DNA of 64,000 nucleotides from Anagrus nilaparvatae (lineage: Eukaryota > Arthropoda > Insecta > Hymenoptera > Mymaridae), in assembly GCA_022575985.1 (NCBI GenBank), contig JAKSXM010000177.1, positions 434,001-498,000 of the forward strand. Reading direction: 5' to 3'. A model generated the notes under the pieces. It saw only the letters and a program-made list of their open reading frames with translations. It had not been told where the DNA came from and made no database searches. Made by a program: the position numbers and the translations under genes. Shown here piece after piece: positions 48,471 through 60,723 of this stretch. Position 1 is the stretch's first letter; every line of letters begins with the position of its first letter.

Positions 48471-50059
48471 ATTAGTTAATTTTATTTCTCAAGTTTCCAA
48501 AAATAATTTATTTTATTTTCAAAAAATTGCCTTTTTAGATCTTATTTTTCAATGTATTAAAGTAATTCTGATATTTCTATCTCCTACTTTTTATTTTTTA
48601 TGATTGCATTGTTTTTCCCTAGCAGTCTCAAAGGATAATCTAATTCAATAAAAGCCAAAAAATGAGCATTTAAATAAACCAAAAAAGAAGAATCATGAAA
48701 GTTACATAAATGAAAGTATTCTCTCTCCATCCACCATGAAAAACTGAATAATTTTTGACACATGTTATAAATTCTTAACAGAATAGAAATTTGTAAATCA
48801 AAAAAAAAAATTACTAGATAAAATATTCCAAATTTTCTTCTAATATTTTAAAATTAAATCTTTTTATACAATAAATTTTGCTGAATAAGCAATATATATC
48901 GAATAAAGAAGTAAAAAATACATATTTCGATAAATTATATGTCTTTCAAATGTCCTTTTTTTCTTTATAAATATAAAAGAAAGTATCGAGTATTTATTTT
49001 TATATCAAGTCCAAGAAAATTTTTTTTATAAAAAACGGAAGCATATAAGTTAATCTTAAATATAAAATGGTAATAAAATTTCTATATTTTATGAAGTATT
49101 TAAAAAAATTTTAGTATGTGATGACATTGCACATAAAAAATAAAACTTTATATATATTATTATAGAAAACCGTAAAAATTTTTATTTTTAATCCTTTGAT
49201 AGCGATTTTTGTTAGTTTGTTTAGTAAAAAATTCAATAACATTCGGATAATAATTTATCAAAGTACGATTTTATAACTTTTCTTTTAAAAAAATACGCTT
49301 TTTATGATGCTTTTTTGAGCTCCTGAATCAAACAGATAAAAGACTTTATGGTTTATTAAAAATTTTATGTTATTAGTTTTATTTTTAATTAAAATCATAT
49401 TTTTTATTAAAAAAATCGTGGCTTATTAAATCATTGTAAAAATTGTAATAAAAAAAATAATTATTTTTTGTGTTTTTTATTTTATTTAAAAATACTAAAT
49501 TTCTTGATTCGAAATCAAGAATTTTCTAAAAACTATGTACGAGATATTAATAAAACTTGACATTTTTCATATAAAATGAAAAAAAATATATATTTTATTT
49601 TTAAGAAAAAGATTTCTCACACCATTAGCTTGATTGTAGCGTTGTCTTGCTAGTCCAAAGAAATGTCAATCTTCATTATAAAATGATAAAATACAAAATT
49701 TTAGACTTTGATTATTTAAGTCGAGTGATGTTCTTATGTTTTGAATATTTTTTTAAATGCATAAATTCATATTTTAATCTGTTTTTAATTCAAAGTGATA
49801 GGTTTATTTAATTTCACAAATATTTATTCTTTGTGGAAATTATTGAATTAAATTGGAATAGAGATTATTTTTGATTTCCATCTGGGTGTCAGGTGTATAA
49901 AATTTGAGTCAAACTTGTTGTGATATTCGTTTTTGCCATAATCAAGCATAAACATTCACAAGTTCCGTGGTCAAACAACTTTAGTTTTAGCGTAGCAGCC
50001 TCCGGTAATATTGGGTAACAAATTTGAGCCGCATTTAAATATTTTTGAGGCTGCTGATT
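48471..50059. other. A+T-rich non-coding stretch
   Basis: No gene was seen over 48471-49850. The last 200 bp (CTGGGTGTCAGGTGTATAAA onward) become GC-richer and may be part of the adjacent repeat family. The minus frame at 49889-50170 reads across the left end of that repeat and has no domain. Confidence 0.55.
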
Positions 50060-51038
50060 ATAAAGGCTGTTCTCGGATAAGTATAGCGATTTGGCCCCCG
50101 AAATCAAGCCTAACCTAAGCAGAAGCATCCAAAAAGTTATCAAAAAACTCACTGATTCCCGTTGGAACAAGACATTTAGGAGACGACAGGCCCCCGAAAA
50201 CCTGAAAAATCCGTTTTTTTTGGGTTTTTTTAAAAATTTATTTCATTTCTCTGACCCATAAATAAAATCTTGAGTTAAAAAAAAATATATACCATCCTTA
50301 AATTTTTTTTTACTCCTGGTGGGATAAAAACAATATTTCTTAATTTTGTAGAAAATCTTCTGGAGTGGGAACCACTTTCTAATATCCGAAAATTCAAAAT
50401 CTTCTACTGCCGTTTACCCGCGCTTTATACGCATATATAAAATATGATTGGGTCTGCAGAATTATGGCTATTGATAAAAACCAGCATAACAACTATGCTT
50501 TTACATTTTTGGTACAATAAAAAACTATTTAAAACAAAAATTTCATAGTAGTTAAAAAAGCGCGGGTAAACGGAGGTAAATGATTTTGAATTTCCGGGTA
50601 TTAGAAAGTGGTTCCATCTCCAGGAGATTTTCTAAATATTAAAAACTATTGTTTCTTATCCCACTAGTAGTATAAAAAAAATTTAAGGATGGTATATTTT
50701 TTGTATGCTCAAAAAAATGATTTTTGAAAAATCGAAAACTGTATTTCGGAGTTTTAAAGGGGCCCTAAAGGCCCAAAAAAAGAATTTTCTTGAAAAATAG
50801 TGGATATTTAAGTTTTCTAGGCAATAGAGTATCATCTGTTTATGGGTCAGAGAAATTAATTAAATTCTAAAAAAACCGATAAAAACGATTTTCCTGGTTT
50901 TCGAGGGCCTGTTGTGGCCTAGGGGTCAAAATCCATCGGGAATCAGTGATTTTTTAATAAACTTTCGAACGCTGCTACTGAGGTTAGGAATGGTACCAAG
51001 GGGCAAATCGCTATAATTATCCCGGAATAATCTTTCAG
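50060..51038. mobile_element. Palindromic repeat element, most complete of three copies
   Basis: The left arm (TCGGATAAGTATAGCGATTT-GGCCC, and TCACTGATTCCCGTTGG) returns inverted at the right (ATCGGGAATCAGTGATTTTT, GGGCAAATCGCTATAATTAT). The inner arms match through GACCCATAAATAAA against TTTATGGGTCAGAGAAAT, and GTTTACCCGCGC against GCGCGGGTAAAC, with a centre near 50550. GTTGTGGCCTAGGGGTCAAA resembles a tRNA D-arm region, as in the copies at 33110 and 41275. It is non-coding. No clear target duplication was found. Confidence 0.75.
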
Positions 51039-53298
51039 GGTCTTTTACATAAAAAATGTAATTTTGTAATTTATACTAATCATCACAAATTCTGCATATC
51101 CCAAAAAGAGTGTTGCTAATTTGAAGGTATTCCCTCAATCTTCTTTTGCGAAACTACGGTTTTCTACAATTAGTGACCAAAAATACTTCTAGTAAACCTT
51201 TACTCTATCATTTAATTAAGCATACACGTACACGCTCACGTACATACAAGGGTACATAAATAAATTTTCAAGTATTAATTAATTATATTAATACATTTTT
51301 TACAAATAAATATATAATAACACTAAAAGTGTAAATAATTTTATAAATGTATTAAACTATTAAATAGCATTAAAATAATAATTTTATTTTGATATTTTAT
51401 GTAATATATTTTTTTTTTTTGGTAACAGCAATTTCTTTAAAAACAGTATTATGAGTATATGGGAATACGAAATTGTAATATCCTGTTATGAAATATACAT
51501 TATTAGGAAATGTAATGACATATGTGAGCCAGCACAACAAGTATATCTTTAAAAGGACATTACCAAGATTGATGCAGAACAATTTACTTCAAATATAAAT
51601 ATTGTAACATCTGCTACCTTAAACTAAAAAAAATAAAAATTTATTCGTTATAATGAATAGATTTTTTTTTTCTTTAGATTTTTGATATTTATTTACTTTT
51701 ATTTACATATTTAATATTTATAAATATGACAGGTTAAGCATACAGAGTACAAACAATTTAACACTAGGATAATAAATAACTCTAGGTCTACTTAGACGAA
51801 ATTTGTTAAACTGTTTTTTTTTTTTATTGTCTTTAAAATTTAACGCCCAGGCTACCAGATTTTTAGTCGATAATTTTGCGCTAAGTTTTACGCACTAGTT
51901 TTACTAACATAAAACTAGTGCGTAAAAAAAGTTTATTTTTACCAAACGTTTAATTTTGCCAAACAGTGATAGTCGTAACATTCAGAATTAAAATCATTAA
52001 GTTTAGTAGAATATTTGACCCAAAAATAAGTGCAGGAAAGATACCTCGCACTGGCAAGAAAATAATTTTTTTCTAATTTTGTTCCGGAATAGCTATTTTC
52101 TGCCTCCGTTATAAGTAAGCAAACCCAAAAGCGAATTTTTTCAATTCTTACAAAAGATCAATGAAAACAATAATTTCTTTGAATAAATCATAAAACATCA
52201 AACGTTCCTTCATCAACAAACAACTAATTATATTTTAAATTAAGAATTTAATTATCATAAAATATCAGTCATGAGAAATTTTTAATTAGACATCCTCAGA
52301 TTTATCTAAACTTTGTACTATTATTTTAAATTTTTACTTATTTTTAACAAAAGTTTTGTTGTTCATTAAATAAAAAAAAAAAAAAATTACTTTTTTAATA
52401 AAAAATCTGTCAAATTTAAAATAAATGATAGTTTTTTGATTTAATTAAAAAATAAAAAATAAGTTCGAGAAGAAAATAAAAAAAAAAAGTAGTATAATAA
52501 AATTATAAAAATGATAAGAGATAAGAATTAAATTCTAATATAACTTATAAAATTATATATTTTTAGATAAAATATGCAAAAAAAGTTTTTTTTTTTCTTT
52601 TATAGCAATAATAACAATAATTATTTTTTTATAGCTATTTATAATAATAAAGTTTTATAAGATTTCTAGATAATAATTTTTGATAAAAAAATATTATACG
52701 TTTTAGTATTTTTAATACAGAAAAATTTTTATGAATAATTTTTATATTAAAAAAAAATTATGTATTCATTGAGCGAAAAAAATTTAAAAAAAAAAATTGT
52801 TTATAGGTTATGTTGTAAAATAAAAATAAGGATTATAGTTAAAACCTTTTTTTTTTTTTAAATTTGTAAAACATAAAAAAAAAAGTATTTTTGATGTTAA
52901 ATTTTTTTTTTTTTTATTACATTCAGCAATATTTTTTTTTATTGACAGAAAATATCATAAAAATAAAAAGCTTCTTTTTATTTATATAAAAATTTTTGTT
53001 TTATGTATTTTTATCTTTTTTTACTTTTTTTTTTTCATAAAAATTTATTTTTATACAGCGAATTTCGATAATAAAAAATTTTTCTGGTGATTTCAATTTA
53101 ATATTTTGATGTTATAAAATGAGAAATTAATTATTCAGAATAAAACAGGAATTTTTTTACAGACTGGTTGTAACTAATTTGCTCGCTAATGATGAAAAAC
53201 AGTCGAATAGGAGAGGTTCCACCAATACTGTCATAAAAAAGGAATGATACGATTTGCTGTTTATCAGTAGTACGATTTACGTTTATGATTTAACCATA
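51039..53298. other. A+T-rich non-coding stretch
   Basis: No gene is supported. The portion 52330-53060 is exceptionally simple (long A and T runs). A short minus frame at 51397-51582 has no recognisable feature. Confidence 0.6.
51886..51927. repeat. Perfect 17-bp inverted repeat, 8-bp loop
   Basis: TTTTACGCACTAGTTTT (51886-51902) and AAAACTAGTGCGTAAAA (51911-51927) are exact reverse complements. The surrounding A+T sequence is not palindromic. It is probably a microhairpin relic. Confidence 0.85.
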
Positions 53299-53579
53299 CT
53301 CCAGTCAAAACTCAGGGAGGGGTGTATAGTTACTGGCCACGACCAGATTTAGTCTACTATAGGTTATTTGCGTCGCTGATCACGAATTTTGGGGTCATTT
53401 ATTTAAGAAACAAGCGCTTCACCCTTAAATCAGCAAAAACTATCTCTAAAAGAGTTATTTTGATATATTTTGCAAATTCAAGGATGAAGTACCAATTTTC
53501 AGTAGACAAGGCCCTGAAATTTGTGATAGCAAGCCTAAAAAATTTATAACCGGTTTGTGTAACTACACAACCAACGAGC

Positions 53580-53800
53580 ATGGAACATGTTTACTCATAA
53601 TAGTAATAAATCCAAAAACCGAAATTACAATAAATCCTGAAATATCAATTATCCTAAGTCCATAAACTTAAAGTATTCTAAGTTGTTGTTGTTATCAGGG
53701 CCTGACTCCCACTTCAAATTATTCTAAGTCCCTAAATCGAAAATATTCTAAGTCCATTTCACCCCCCCCCCCCCTCTAAAAACGTCAATTTTTCACACCC
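53580..53800 (-). repeat. Minisatellite block, inverted orientation
   Basis: TCTAAGTCCCTAAATCGAAA units run between 53637 and 53760. They are followed by two C runs (near 53761 and 53797), the complement of the G runs at 2640-2680. CATGGAACATGTTTA at the left and GAACATGTTCCATG near 53842 bracket the block. Confidence 0.75.
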
Positions 53801-53867
53801 CCCCCCCCTGCCGAGCCAAACTTTTTCAAATACCCCATCCAATGAACATGTTCCATGTTAAAATCTA

Positions 53868-54273
53868 CAGTGTAAAAAGTAACTTTCTTATAATAAAAAA
53901 AAAATTAGAACATTTTCAAAAAATTAATAAATTTTCGAAAAAATTTGTAAATATTCGAAAAAAATCGTATCATTACTAAATTTAGTAGATTAACAAAAAA
54001 TTCGAGTATTTTCGATTTGTTTTTGTGAATTCTTAAGAAAAATTGATAATTTACAATTTTTTTTCGAAAATTTTCAAAAAAAAGTTATAAATTTACAACT
54101 TTTTTCGTAAATTCACAAAAAAAAATCGAGAATTCTCGAATTTTTGGATAATATACTAAATTTAGTAAATTTACGATTTTTATCGAATATTTACAAAATT
54201 TTTTGAAAACTCACTAATTTTTGAAAAAAATTCTATTTTATTTGTGAATCTAAGAAAGTTACTTTTTACAGTG
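53868..54273. mobile_element. MITE copy 3, TA target, nested
   Basis: The left end is CAGTGTAAAAAGTAACTTTC, with G for C at the third base compared with the other copies. The right end is AAAGTTACTTTTTACAGTG. TA flanks both sides (53866-53867 and 54274-54275). At 406 bp it is the longest of the three copies, through extra TTCGAAAA and AAATTTAGTA units inside. It lies inside the composite palindrome and so inserted later. Confidence 0.85.
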
Positions 54274-54479
54274 TATATACACCAAATCTGAATGCTCAAA
54301 GTGCGTATACATTAAAAATACCCTTTTTTAGGGTACTTTTTGCTGATTTAGGGTGAAGCATGCATTTCTTAAATAAATGACCCCGATATTCGTGATCAGT
54401 AACCCAAAAAATCTATAGTAAATCAAATCTGGTAGTGGCCAGTTATAATACAACCCCCTCACCCCGTCATTTGACTGGA

Positions 54480-56887
54480 TTACATTCTTTTTTAAATTAC
54501 ATCAATTATACCTACATGCTATTAAGTCCTTTGGTTTCAGAAATTGACAGAATTTAACACATTATTTCACTTTTAAATTTATTTCTTTTTATATGTTTTT
54601 GTAAATGGAATTCTAAAAAGCTGTTCTTAAATTTCAAATCTTCTTTACAATAAAAAATAGACATTAGAAAAAAAAAATGTGATGTCATAAAATATATTTT
54701 TATGAAAAAAGCAGTAAACTTTATTATATTTTATATATAATAAAGATATTTTTTTATATTTTTCATGTATCTAGACGTGTATCTTAGATCATCAACTGAC
54801 TGAATTTTTCTTGTCAAATTTTATTTTCTTTTAAAAAAAATATTGATTTTTTTATACTCAAATACCAATCAAAGAAATCAACAAGATATAAACCAATTAC
54901 CAAACTAAAAAAGAAAAAGAAAAATTTTTATGTTATTACATTTTTATAAATTTTTTATTAAATTTAAAATCAATAAATTTTTTAAAAAATTAATATTATT
55001 TACTTTTCCAACAAGTTTTTTTCCCTTCAAGAATTTCTTATTTTTTTTATTAAATAAATTTTTTTATTATTAGATTTTGTATAAATAATTTTTTTATTTT
55101 TTTTCGTGAAAAATAAAATAATTTTTTAATATAGAAAATATTTAACGAATTCTTTCATTCTACATCCGCAAGCTCAGACGAAATATGCCGATATAACATT
55201 AAAATAAACTTGAATTTTTATGAACGTGATAGTGATTCCAAGGTTAGAAATTCATGAATTATTCAATATTGCAAACAGTGTTAATTAAAAACTTTTTAGA
55301 AACTGTATAAGAAAGGTAAGAACTAAAAAGTAGAAAATTTTAATCTTACTTTGAGTACTATAATAGTAGACTCTTAACTGGATTTTAAAAAAGTTTGTCA
55401 AATGTGAAACATTATTTCTTTATGGTATTTGAAATCTTAATATTTGATACACTGAAAGAAAATTTCGGTAGCCATAAGCGGAATATTTCTGCTTGCGGCA
55501 AACGAATTTTTTTTGTGAAGGATAAGGGCAGAATGGACTTGCTTAGATTACATGTCCGGACCCATAGTTGTACCATAAAAGGAGATCCCAATTTGAGACA
55601 TTATAGTAGAAGAAGTTTTTAATAGGTAATTAATTCGTAGAAATTTAAAGCGCCAGCAATGAATCGGTTTATCGCAGCCCCTAAGTTTTCCATATCTTGT
55701 GCTCTAGGATATATTTATCGAGAATCTGAACATTCACAATGTAGGGGTATGCGTATATTTTTCAAAATTGTCTATTTCAAAAAATTTCAGGCTTTAACCG
55801 AAAATAGATCCGAGTCAACAGTATCTGTAAAATAAGATCGAACTTTCGGGTACTCGGGTACCTGACCTAAACTTCAGGTAACCGTACACCCTTACCAAGG
55901 AGTGTTTCGTGGATAGGACGCAAAATTTTAAATTTGTCTCAATAATAAAAGGAATTATGTTTGGCATGATAAACGGTTCTAAAAGAAAGTTAAGAATTTA
56001 TCAAGTGCGATGCCCCAAAATTTTAATGGTAGAAAATAATCACTTTCTGAATAACCTTTCACCTAAACATACCAAAAAATAAATACTTCAACATGTTGTA
56101 AAATGCACTATAAAATATAACTGAAAATAAAATTTAATTTAATGAAATTCTTTTACGAGTAAAGTAAATATTTAAAAAAATACCTATAATGATATTTTAT
56201 GAGCTAAATAATTAAATTTTTTAGCTTAACCTACAGCGTTTCACATAGAAATAAATAAATCCTTTGTATATCAAATAAAAAAATATTTGACATTTTTTAT
56301 TTGAATGTCCTAAAGAAAGTAAAATTTATAAAATAAAAAGAATTTTGCGTGTTTAAACATAAATATTTGAAAAATTTTTCTTTTTAAACAATCTAAAAAA
56401 AATAATTTTATCATATTTTTAAAATCCAAGCAGTGATAAAGACCACTAAAAAAAAAACTTTTGTAAAATCCTAAAATTACAAACGTTTCTTTTTAACTTT
56501 TTTTATTTAAGTAAATTTTCTTACAACGAGAAAGTTTCAAGTATCCTTGTATTTTATTATTTGCATACTTTGAATACATCAAATAATTTAGTTTTCTTAT
56601 TTCTTATATATTTTCTATAAATAAAAGACCACTTCGACTATTTACAAAATCATTTTATTAGATTTTAAGAAAGACATACTAAGTAAAAACTTTTACATTT
56701 TAAGTTTTTTCATGGAGTGTCTATGGTACAGTTTTTTACAAAGTTCTACATTAACTTCTAAAAGTAGCATAAAATAAATTTTGTTTGTTAAATTTTATCT
56801 TGGATGCTTTAATGGCCGCACAGTGCACTATTCGTTAACTATGCAGCTCTTATGAAAACCTGCTCTTTTCTCACATATTTACTTTTT
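54480..56887. other. A+T-rich stretch with a GC-richer middle
   Basis: The portions 54480-55140 and 56050-56880 are A+T-rich and empty. The portion 55440-55930 is GC-richer. It holds a zinc-finger-like frame (55395-55622) and a small palindromic patch, GGGTACTCGGGTACCTGACC with CAGGTAACC (55852-55885). Confidence 0.5.
55395..55622 (+). CDS. Possible C2H2-like zinc-finger fragment
   Basis: A 75-codon ATG frame. Its first half is A+T-driven. The second half reads ISACGKRIFFVKDKGR, then MDLLRLHVRTHS. CGK followed later by L-x2-H-x3-H is the back part of a C2H2 finger, but the first cysteine is missing and the gap from Cys to the first His is 19 residues instead of about 12. It is a decayed finger, an exon read with wrong borders, or coincidence. 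No second finger follows. Confidence 0.25.
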   Translation: MSNVKHYFFMVFEILIFDTLKENFGSHKRNISACGKRIFFVKDKGRMDLLRLHVRTHSCTIKGDPNLRHYSRRSF

Positions 56888-56890
56888 TTA

Positions 56891-57033
56891 GGCTGCTTCC
56901 ACACGGAGCGCTTTAAACACAAACTTAGCGTTAAACCTGTAGTTATATTACATATATGTATATACTACGCAATGTATTTTAAACACAGGTTTGAGATAAC
57001 TTTGTGTTTAAAGCGCTCCGTGTGGAAGCAGCC
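56891..57033. mobile_element. 143-bp MITE with TTA duplication, PIF/Harbinger-like
   Basis: GGCTGCTTCCACACGGAGCG at 56891 is inverted exactly at the right end (CGCTCCGTGTGGAAGCAGCC). The perfect stem continues through CTTTAAACACAAA. TTA stands outside both ends (56888-56890 and 57034-57036), the usual 3-bp target of PIF/Harbinger elements. The loop region contains a second AACCTG/CAGGTT pair. It carries no coding capacity. The identical arms suggest a young or recently homogenised insertion. Confidence 0.85.
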
Positions 57034-57036
57034 TTA

Positions 57037-58545
57037 TACATCTACTGTACATTGAGGTTTAAGTAAAAATTTTATTTAGAAACGTTATCAAGTTTAACTG
57101 AAATTAATAAAACGGATACTATTATTCCTCAGAAAAAAATAAATATTTTGAAAAAGTGGCAAGCTTTCTTAGGAGCAGGATAGTGCATGAAAAATTTAAT
57201 ACAACGAATAGAACATAAATAAAAGTTTGTGAAGTCAGATTTCAAAAATTTCAAAAATTTAAAATTTCGAATATTTTCAATTTTTTTTTTATATTCTTGT
57301 ACTGAAAAACAATGACTATTTGGGCCCATTAAAAAGTTATTATGAAAAAATATACGGTAAAAAATCTCAATTTCGAAATTCGCTGCGTGGAAAAACCCAA
57401 TGACAGAGAAGAGAGACCTAAATTAGGCCTATAAAAACCTAGATTTTCCGTTACTTCAGGCTTTGCCCATAACATATACATATAACTCATTATAATAAAT
57501 AAGTTCATTCAATCTTATCAATTTAACTAATTAATAAATCTTTTAGTTATAAAAATATATTGAATTTTAATATTTTCAAATCCCAATACGTATCAGTGAA
57601 AAATAAATATATTGACAGATTTCAATATATTTATAGATAAATATTATATTTTCAAAATAAATCCAGGTCATTATTTATTTAATTATATTTATATTATTAA
57701 AATTATAATCAGTTAAAATAATTAAAATTTTAATTAATTAAACTAATTTTCCAGTTAATTTAATTCTATTTAATAAATTGTTTATTTGCTTACAAAAAGG
57801 CGAATAAGGAAAAATCTATTAAAAAGATTTTAAAAGTAAAAGAAAAAAGGAAAAGTTTAGAATACTTACTTCTTATACTAAGAAAAACTGTAAAAAAAAT
57901 TTTTTTTTTAGCAATAATTCAGAGAAAAAAAAAAGAAAAAAAAATACTAGGTAAGATTCTTAAAAAAGTATATGATGAACAAGAATGCGAAAAAGCACTC
58001 GCTCTATAAAAGCTGTAGAAAATCTTTGGTAATAAAAAAAAAAGAAATTGTACGCGTATATTTCTTCGTTTGCTATTTTTTTTTTTCCTTTTTATTTTTT
58101 ACTTATATACCTCACGTCTTTTCATTACTAAGCTAGATTATTATTATAATTCCTTCTTTGCGTTACTTTATTTTAAAAAAAAATAGAAACTTTCTTTTTA
58201 CCAAAATAAAAAAGAAACAAAAAAAGTTTTCTAAAGAATATATAAAAAAAAATGTTAATAATTTTTAATACTTGATTCACTTTGCCTTTTAAACAGAAAA
58301 TTTATTTTATTTTTTTTTACTTTTAATATTGCGTTTTGTTAACCGCAAAATTTTCTTTAGCTTTATATGCAATAAGAATTTTAAAGTAGCTTTTTATTTA
58401 TTAAATAGCTGTACTGAAGTAATTATTGTTAAAAAAAAAAAATGCAACTACAAAATCCAATTTCCGCATAAATAACTTTTAAGTAGATAAAAATTGAAAA
58501 ATCTAGTAAATTAATGCATTCAAGCAGATTTCCTTACTTACATTC
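57037..58545. other. A+T-rich non-coding stretch
   Basis: No gene was seen. The patch 57360-57470 is GC-richer, with AAATTAGGCCTATAAAAACC and CAGGCTTTGCCCATAAC, and may be a repeat fragment. The minus frame at 57129-57329 is Phe/Lys-rich without motifs. Confidence 0.55.
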
Positions 58546-58547
58546 AC

Positions 58548-59015
58548 ACGTAAACCAGGTATGTATGCAGAGGGGGGGTCAAGGGGCCATGGCCCCTCCC
58601 AAAATGAGAAATTTTTTAAAAAATAACAGCATTTTTTACATTAATTTCAAAATTTTATTAACAATTATTGCTTATAAACAATTTAAAATAAGAAACAATG
58701 AAATTTTGATTGATACTTAAGAAATTTAAATCATCAATTTTAATTTCATTAGGTTCTGGCCACCTCCAAAATTTTTTCGACCCTCTCAAGAAAATTTTCT
58801 GGATACGTGCCTGCGTAAACAGTACCCTGAAGAAAAAACTTATAACTGGTTTCTGTATTAACAGAAAAAACGAGCTTGGAATATGTTGACCTACAGAAGA
58901 TTTGAATTATTTCTTAAATTATTCCAAGTCCATGCAGCTGAATTATTCTATCTCCCTGAACTAAAATTATTTTAAGTCCCTAAATCGAAATTATATTAAA
59001 GCCCCCCTTCCCTAA
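58548..59015. repeat. Repeat fragments: GGCCATGGCCCC type plus inverted minisatellite
   Basis: GGGGGTCAAGGGGCCATGGC, CCCTCCC (near 58573) and CTGGATACGTGCCTGC (near 58798) belong to the family also seen at 18516. Right after them come CGAGCTTGGAATATG (58872) and AAGTCC-CTAAATCG units, a diverged inverted copy of the 2587-2785 block. The frame at 58514-58720 lies inside and is not a gene. Confidence 0.6.
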
Positions 59016-59344
59016 AAAAAAAAAACAATACACCGTTATCTAGAGCGAAGCTTAAATTTGCCTCATAAGATTCCAGTTCCAAAAATCGGATTTCTTTTAA
59101 AATGTTTTGAACGCAAGAACAAGGTTAAAATTTTTTTTTGTTCATCTAGGCGTAGAGTTTGTTGCAAATTTACTATACTCGTTGTGCATCTAGGCAGGTA
59201 AAAAATATAACAAGACCCAGGAGCAAGAAACTGAAATTAAACAGATGCTCGATTTACTGACCTCGTGTTTGTGATCTTACTATATGGCAAATGTTTTTGG
59301 TGTTTATGTTATTTTTTAAGCCCCCCGTAAACAGAAATTTTGAT

Positions 59345-59560
59345 ATGGATTATGTTTATAGGGAGGGGGTACCCTGAAAATCTGAAACCAAGGGGGAGGG
59401 GTAGAAAGTGTCCGATTTAATGGGGGGAGGGGGTCAAACAGGACTTAGAATAATTATAATTTTGGGATTTATTGTTAGTTCAATTTCGATTTAGGGACTC
59501 GGAACAATCCGGGTTTAGGGTCTTACAATAATTTTGATTTAGGGACTTATTTTGGGACCT
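59345..59560 (+). repeat. Minisatellite block, plus orientation
   Basis: ATGTTTATAGGGAGGGGGTA matches the start of the block at 2587. GTGTCCGATTTAATGGGGGG and CAAACAGGACTTAGAATAAT follow, then three to four units of TTTAGGGACTTNNAATAATT. It begins only about 330 bp after the inverted copy at 58870-59015, so the two may be the halves of one broken palindrome. Confidence 0.7.
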
Positions 59561-60720
59561 AATTGGCAATAGCGATGAGTTCGCGGTTTTCAGGGTTTCC
59601 TTTAATGAATCATAGTTAAAAAAATTATTCTTTCATTATCAAAAAAACTCATTTTCTATCCTTTGAAGTTTGTTTATAAAAATCAAATAATTTACAACTA
59701 AACTAAATTTGAAACAATATTCTGTAAATAATTTTATTTGACATAAAATGACAATTTTAGGTATGTTAATATAAGTAGTTTTACATGTTTATGTACAGGA
59801 ATTTGACTTTAATATAGAAGAAACCACAATAAATGTAATTCACATGAATTATTATTGTCATGTTGTAAACTATGTTTATAAACATATATATAAAACCCTC
59901 TTTAAACTACATGTCCCTTTATTTCAATTACAATGTCTCTGCTATAAGTAAAATTATATGTTATATATTAATTTAAATATATATATATGTATTATAGGTT
60001 ATGTCTCTAGTTGTATATAAAACCACAAAATACAAGAATAGATAGAAAGAGAGATTAAAAGATAGAGATAGAAAGAGAGTTCTAAAACGGAAGCGGAGCC
60101 GCGGGTTATAATTCGCATGCTTTCCAAAGGATATTACCCAATTAGAATTTACCTTGATAACAGTGAATCTAGATACATATTATATACACCATACAGTTCG
60201 ATTAATTTTGTGGTTATGTCCACAGATCTTGTTTATATCGCATTCCATGTCGGATGTAATAAGATCTTATATATAATGTAATACTAAATTTTATTTTATT
60301 TTATTCAAAAATTATTTAACGTTTTATTAAATATTTTTTAAAAAAATGACAGGAAAAAAACACGGAATATTGATTTATTTAAGTAGAAGATTACTTCAGT
60401 TTACTTAAACAGTACTTAAGAAAGCTTTGTATTTGAAAAGAAAAAACTTCATACCACAAGTAGTCTTGTAAAATTGGCAATGGGTTTTTTTTTCGTCTTT
60501 GATGTTTAAGACTCTTATTGTAAGAATGATAGAATTTCTAGAGTTTTTTTTTATTTTTAAATTTAGCTTTTAATATTTATGTCCAATGATGTTTGACAAT
60601 TATTTTTTAATTAATAAAAGTATTTTTTATGCAGTTTAATAAATTTTTTACGAACTAGCCTAGTATAGTTACACTTGATGAAATTGTTCATACTTAAGGT
60701 AAATATCAAATTGATAACAC
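59561..60720. other. A+T-rich stretch with one GC-rich patch
   Basis: No gene is supported. A GATAGA-type simple repeat (60033-60076) runs into ACGGAAGCGGAGCCGCGGGT (60086-60105), a GC-rich hairpin like those at Helitron ends but without CTAG. The rest is A+T-rich. Confidence 0.5.
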
Positions 60721-60723
60721 TTA

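Larger units (their letters stand above)
53300..54479. mobile_element. Composite palindromic element with a nested MITE
   Basis: Outer arms CCAGTCAAAACTCAGGGAGG (53301) and CCCCGTCATTTGACTGG (to 54478) are inverted copies. Inside them GTCGCTGATCACGAATTTTG pairs with ATATTCGTGATCAGTAACCC, and CACCCTTAAATCAGCAAAAA pairs with TTTTTGCTGATTTAGGGTG. Between the arms lie the inverted CATGGAACATG boundary repeats with their minisatellite (53580-53866) and then a CACTGTAAAAAG MITE (53868-54273). The outer arms relate this to the element at 2262-2575. Frames over 53322-53581 fall in the arm and are not genes. Confidence 0.75.

Noticed and set aside
59220..59275. Short plus frame (NKTQEQETEIKQMLDLL) recalling retroelement pol spacer regions
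   Set aside because: Fewer than 20 codons before a stop and no neighbouring reverse-transcriptase motif, so it is not supportable.
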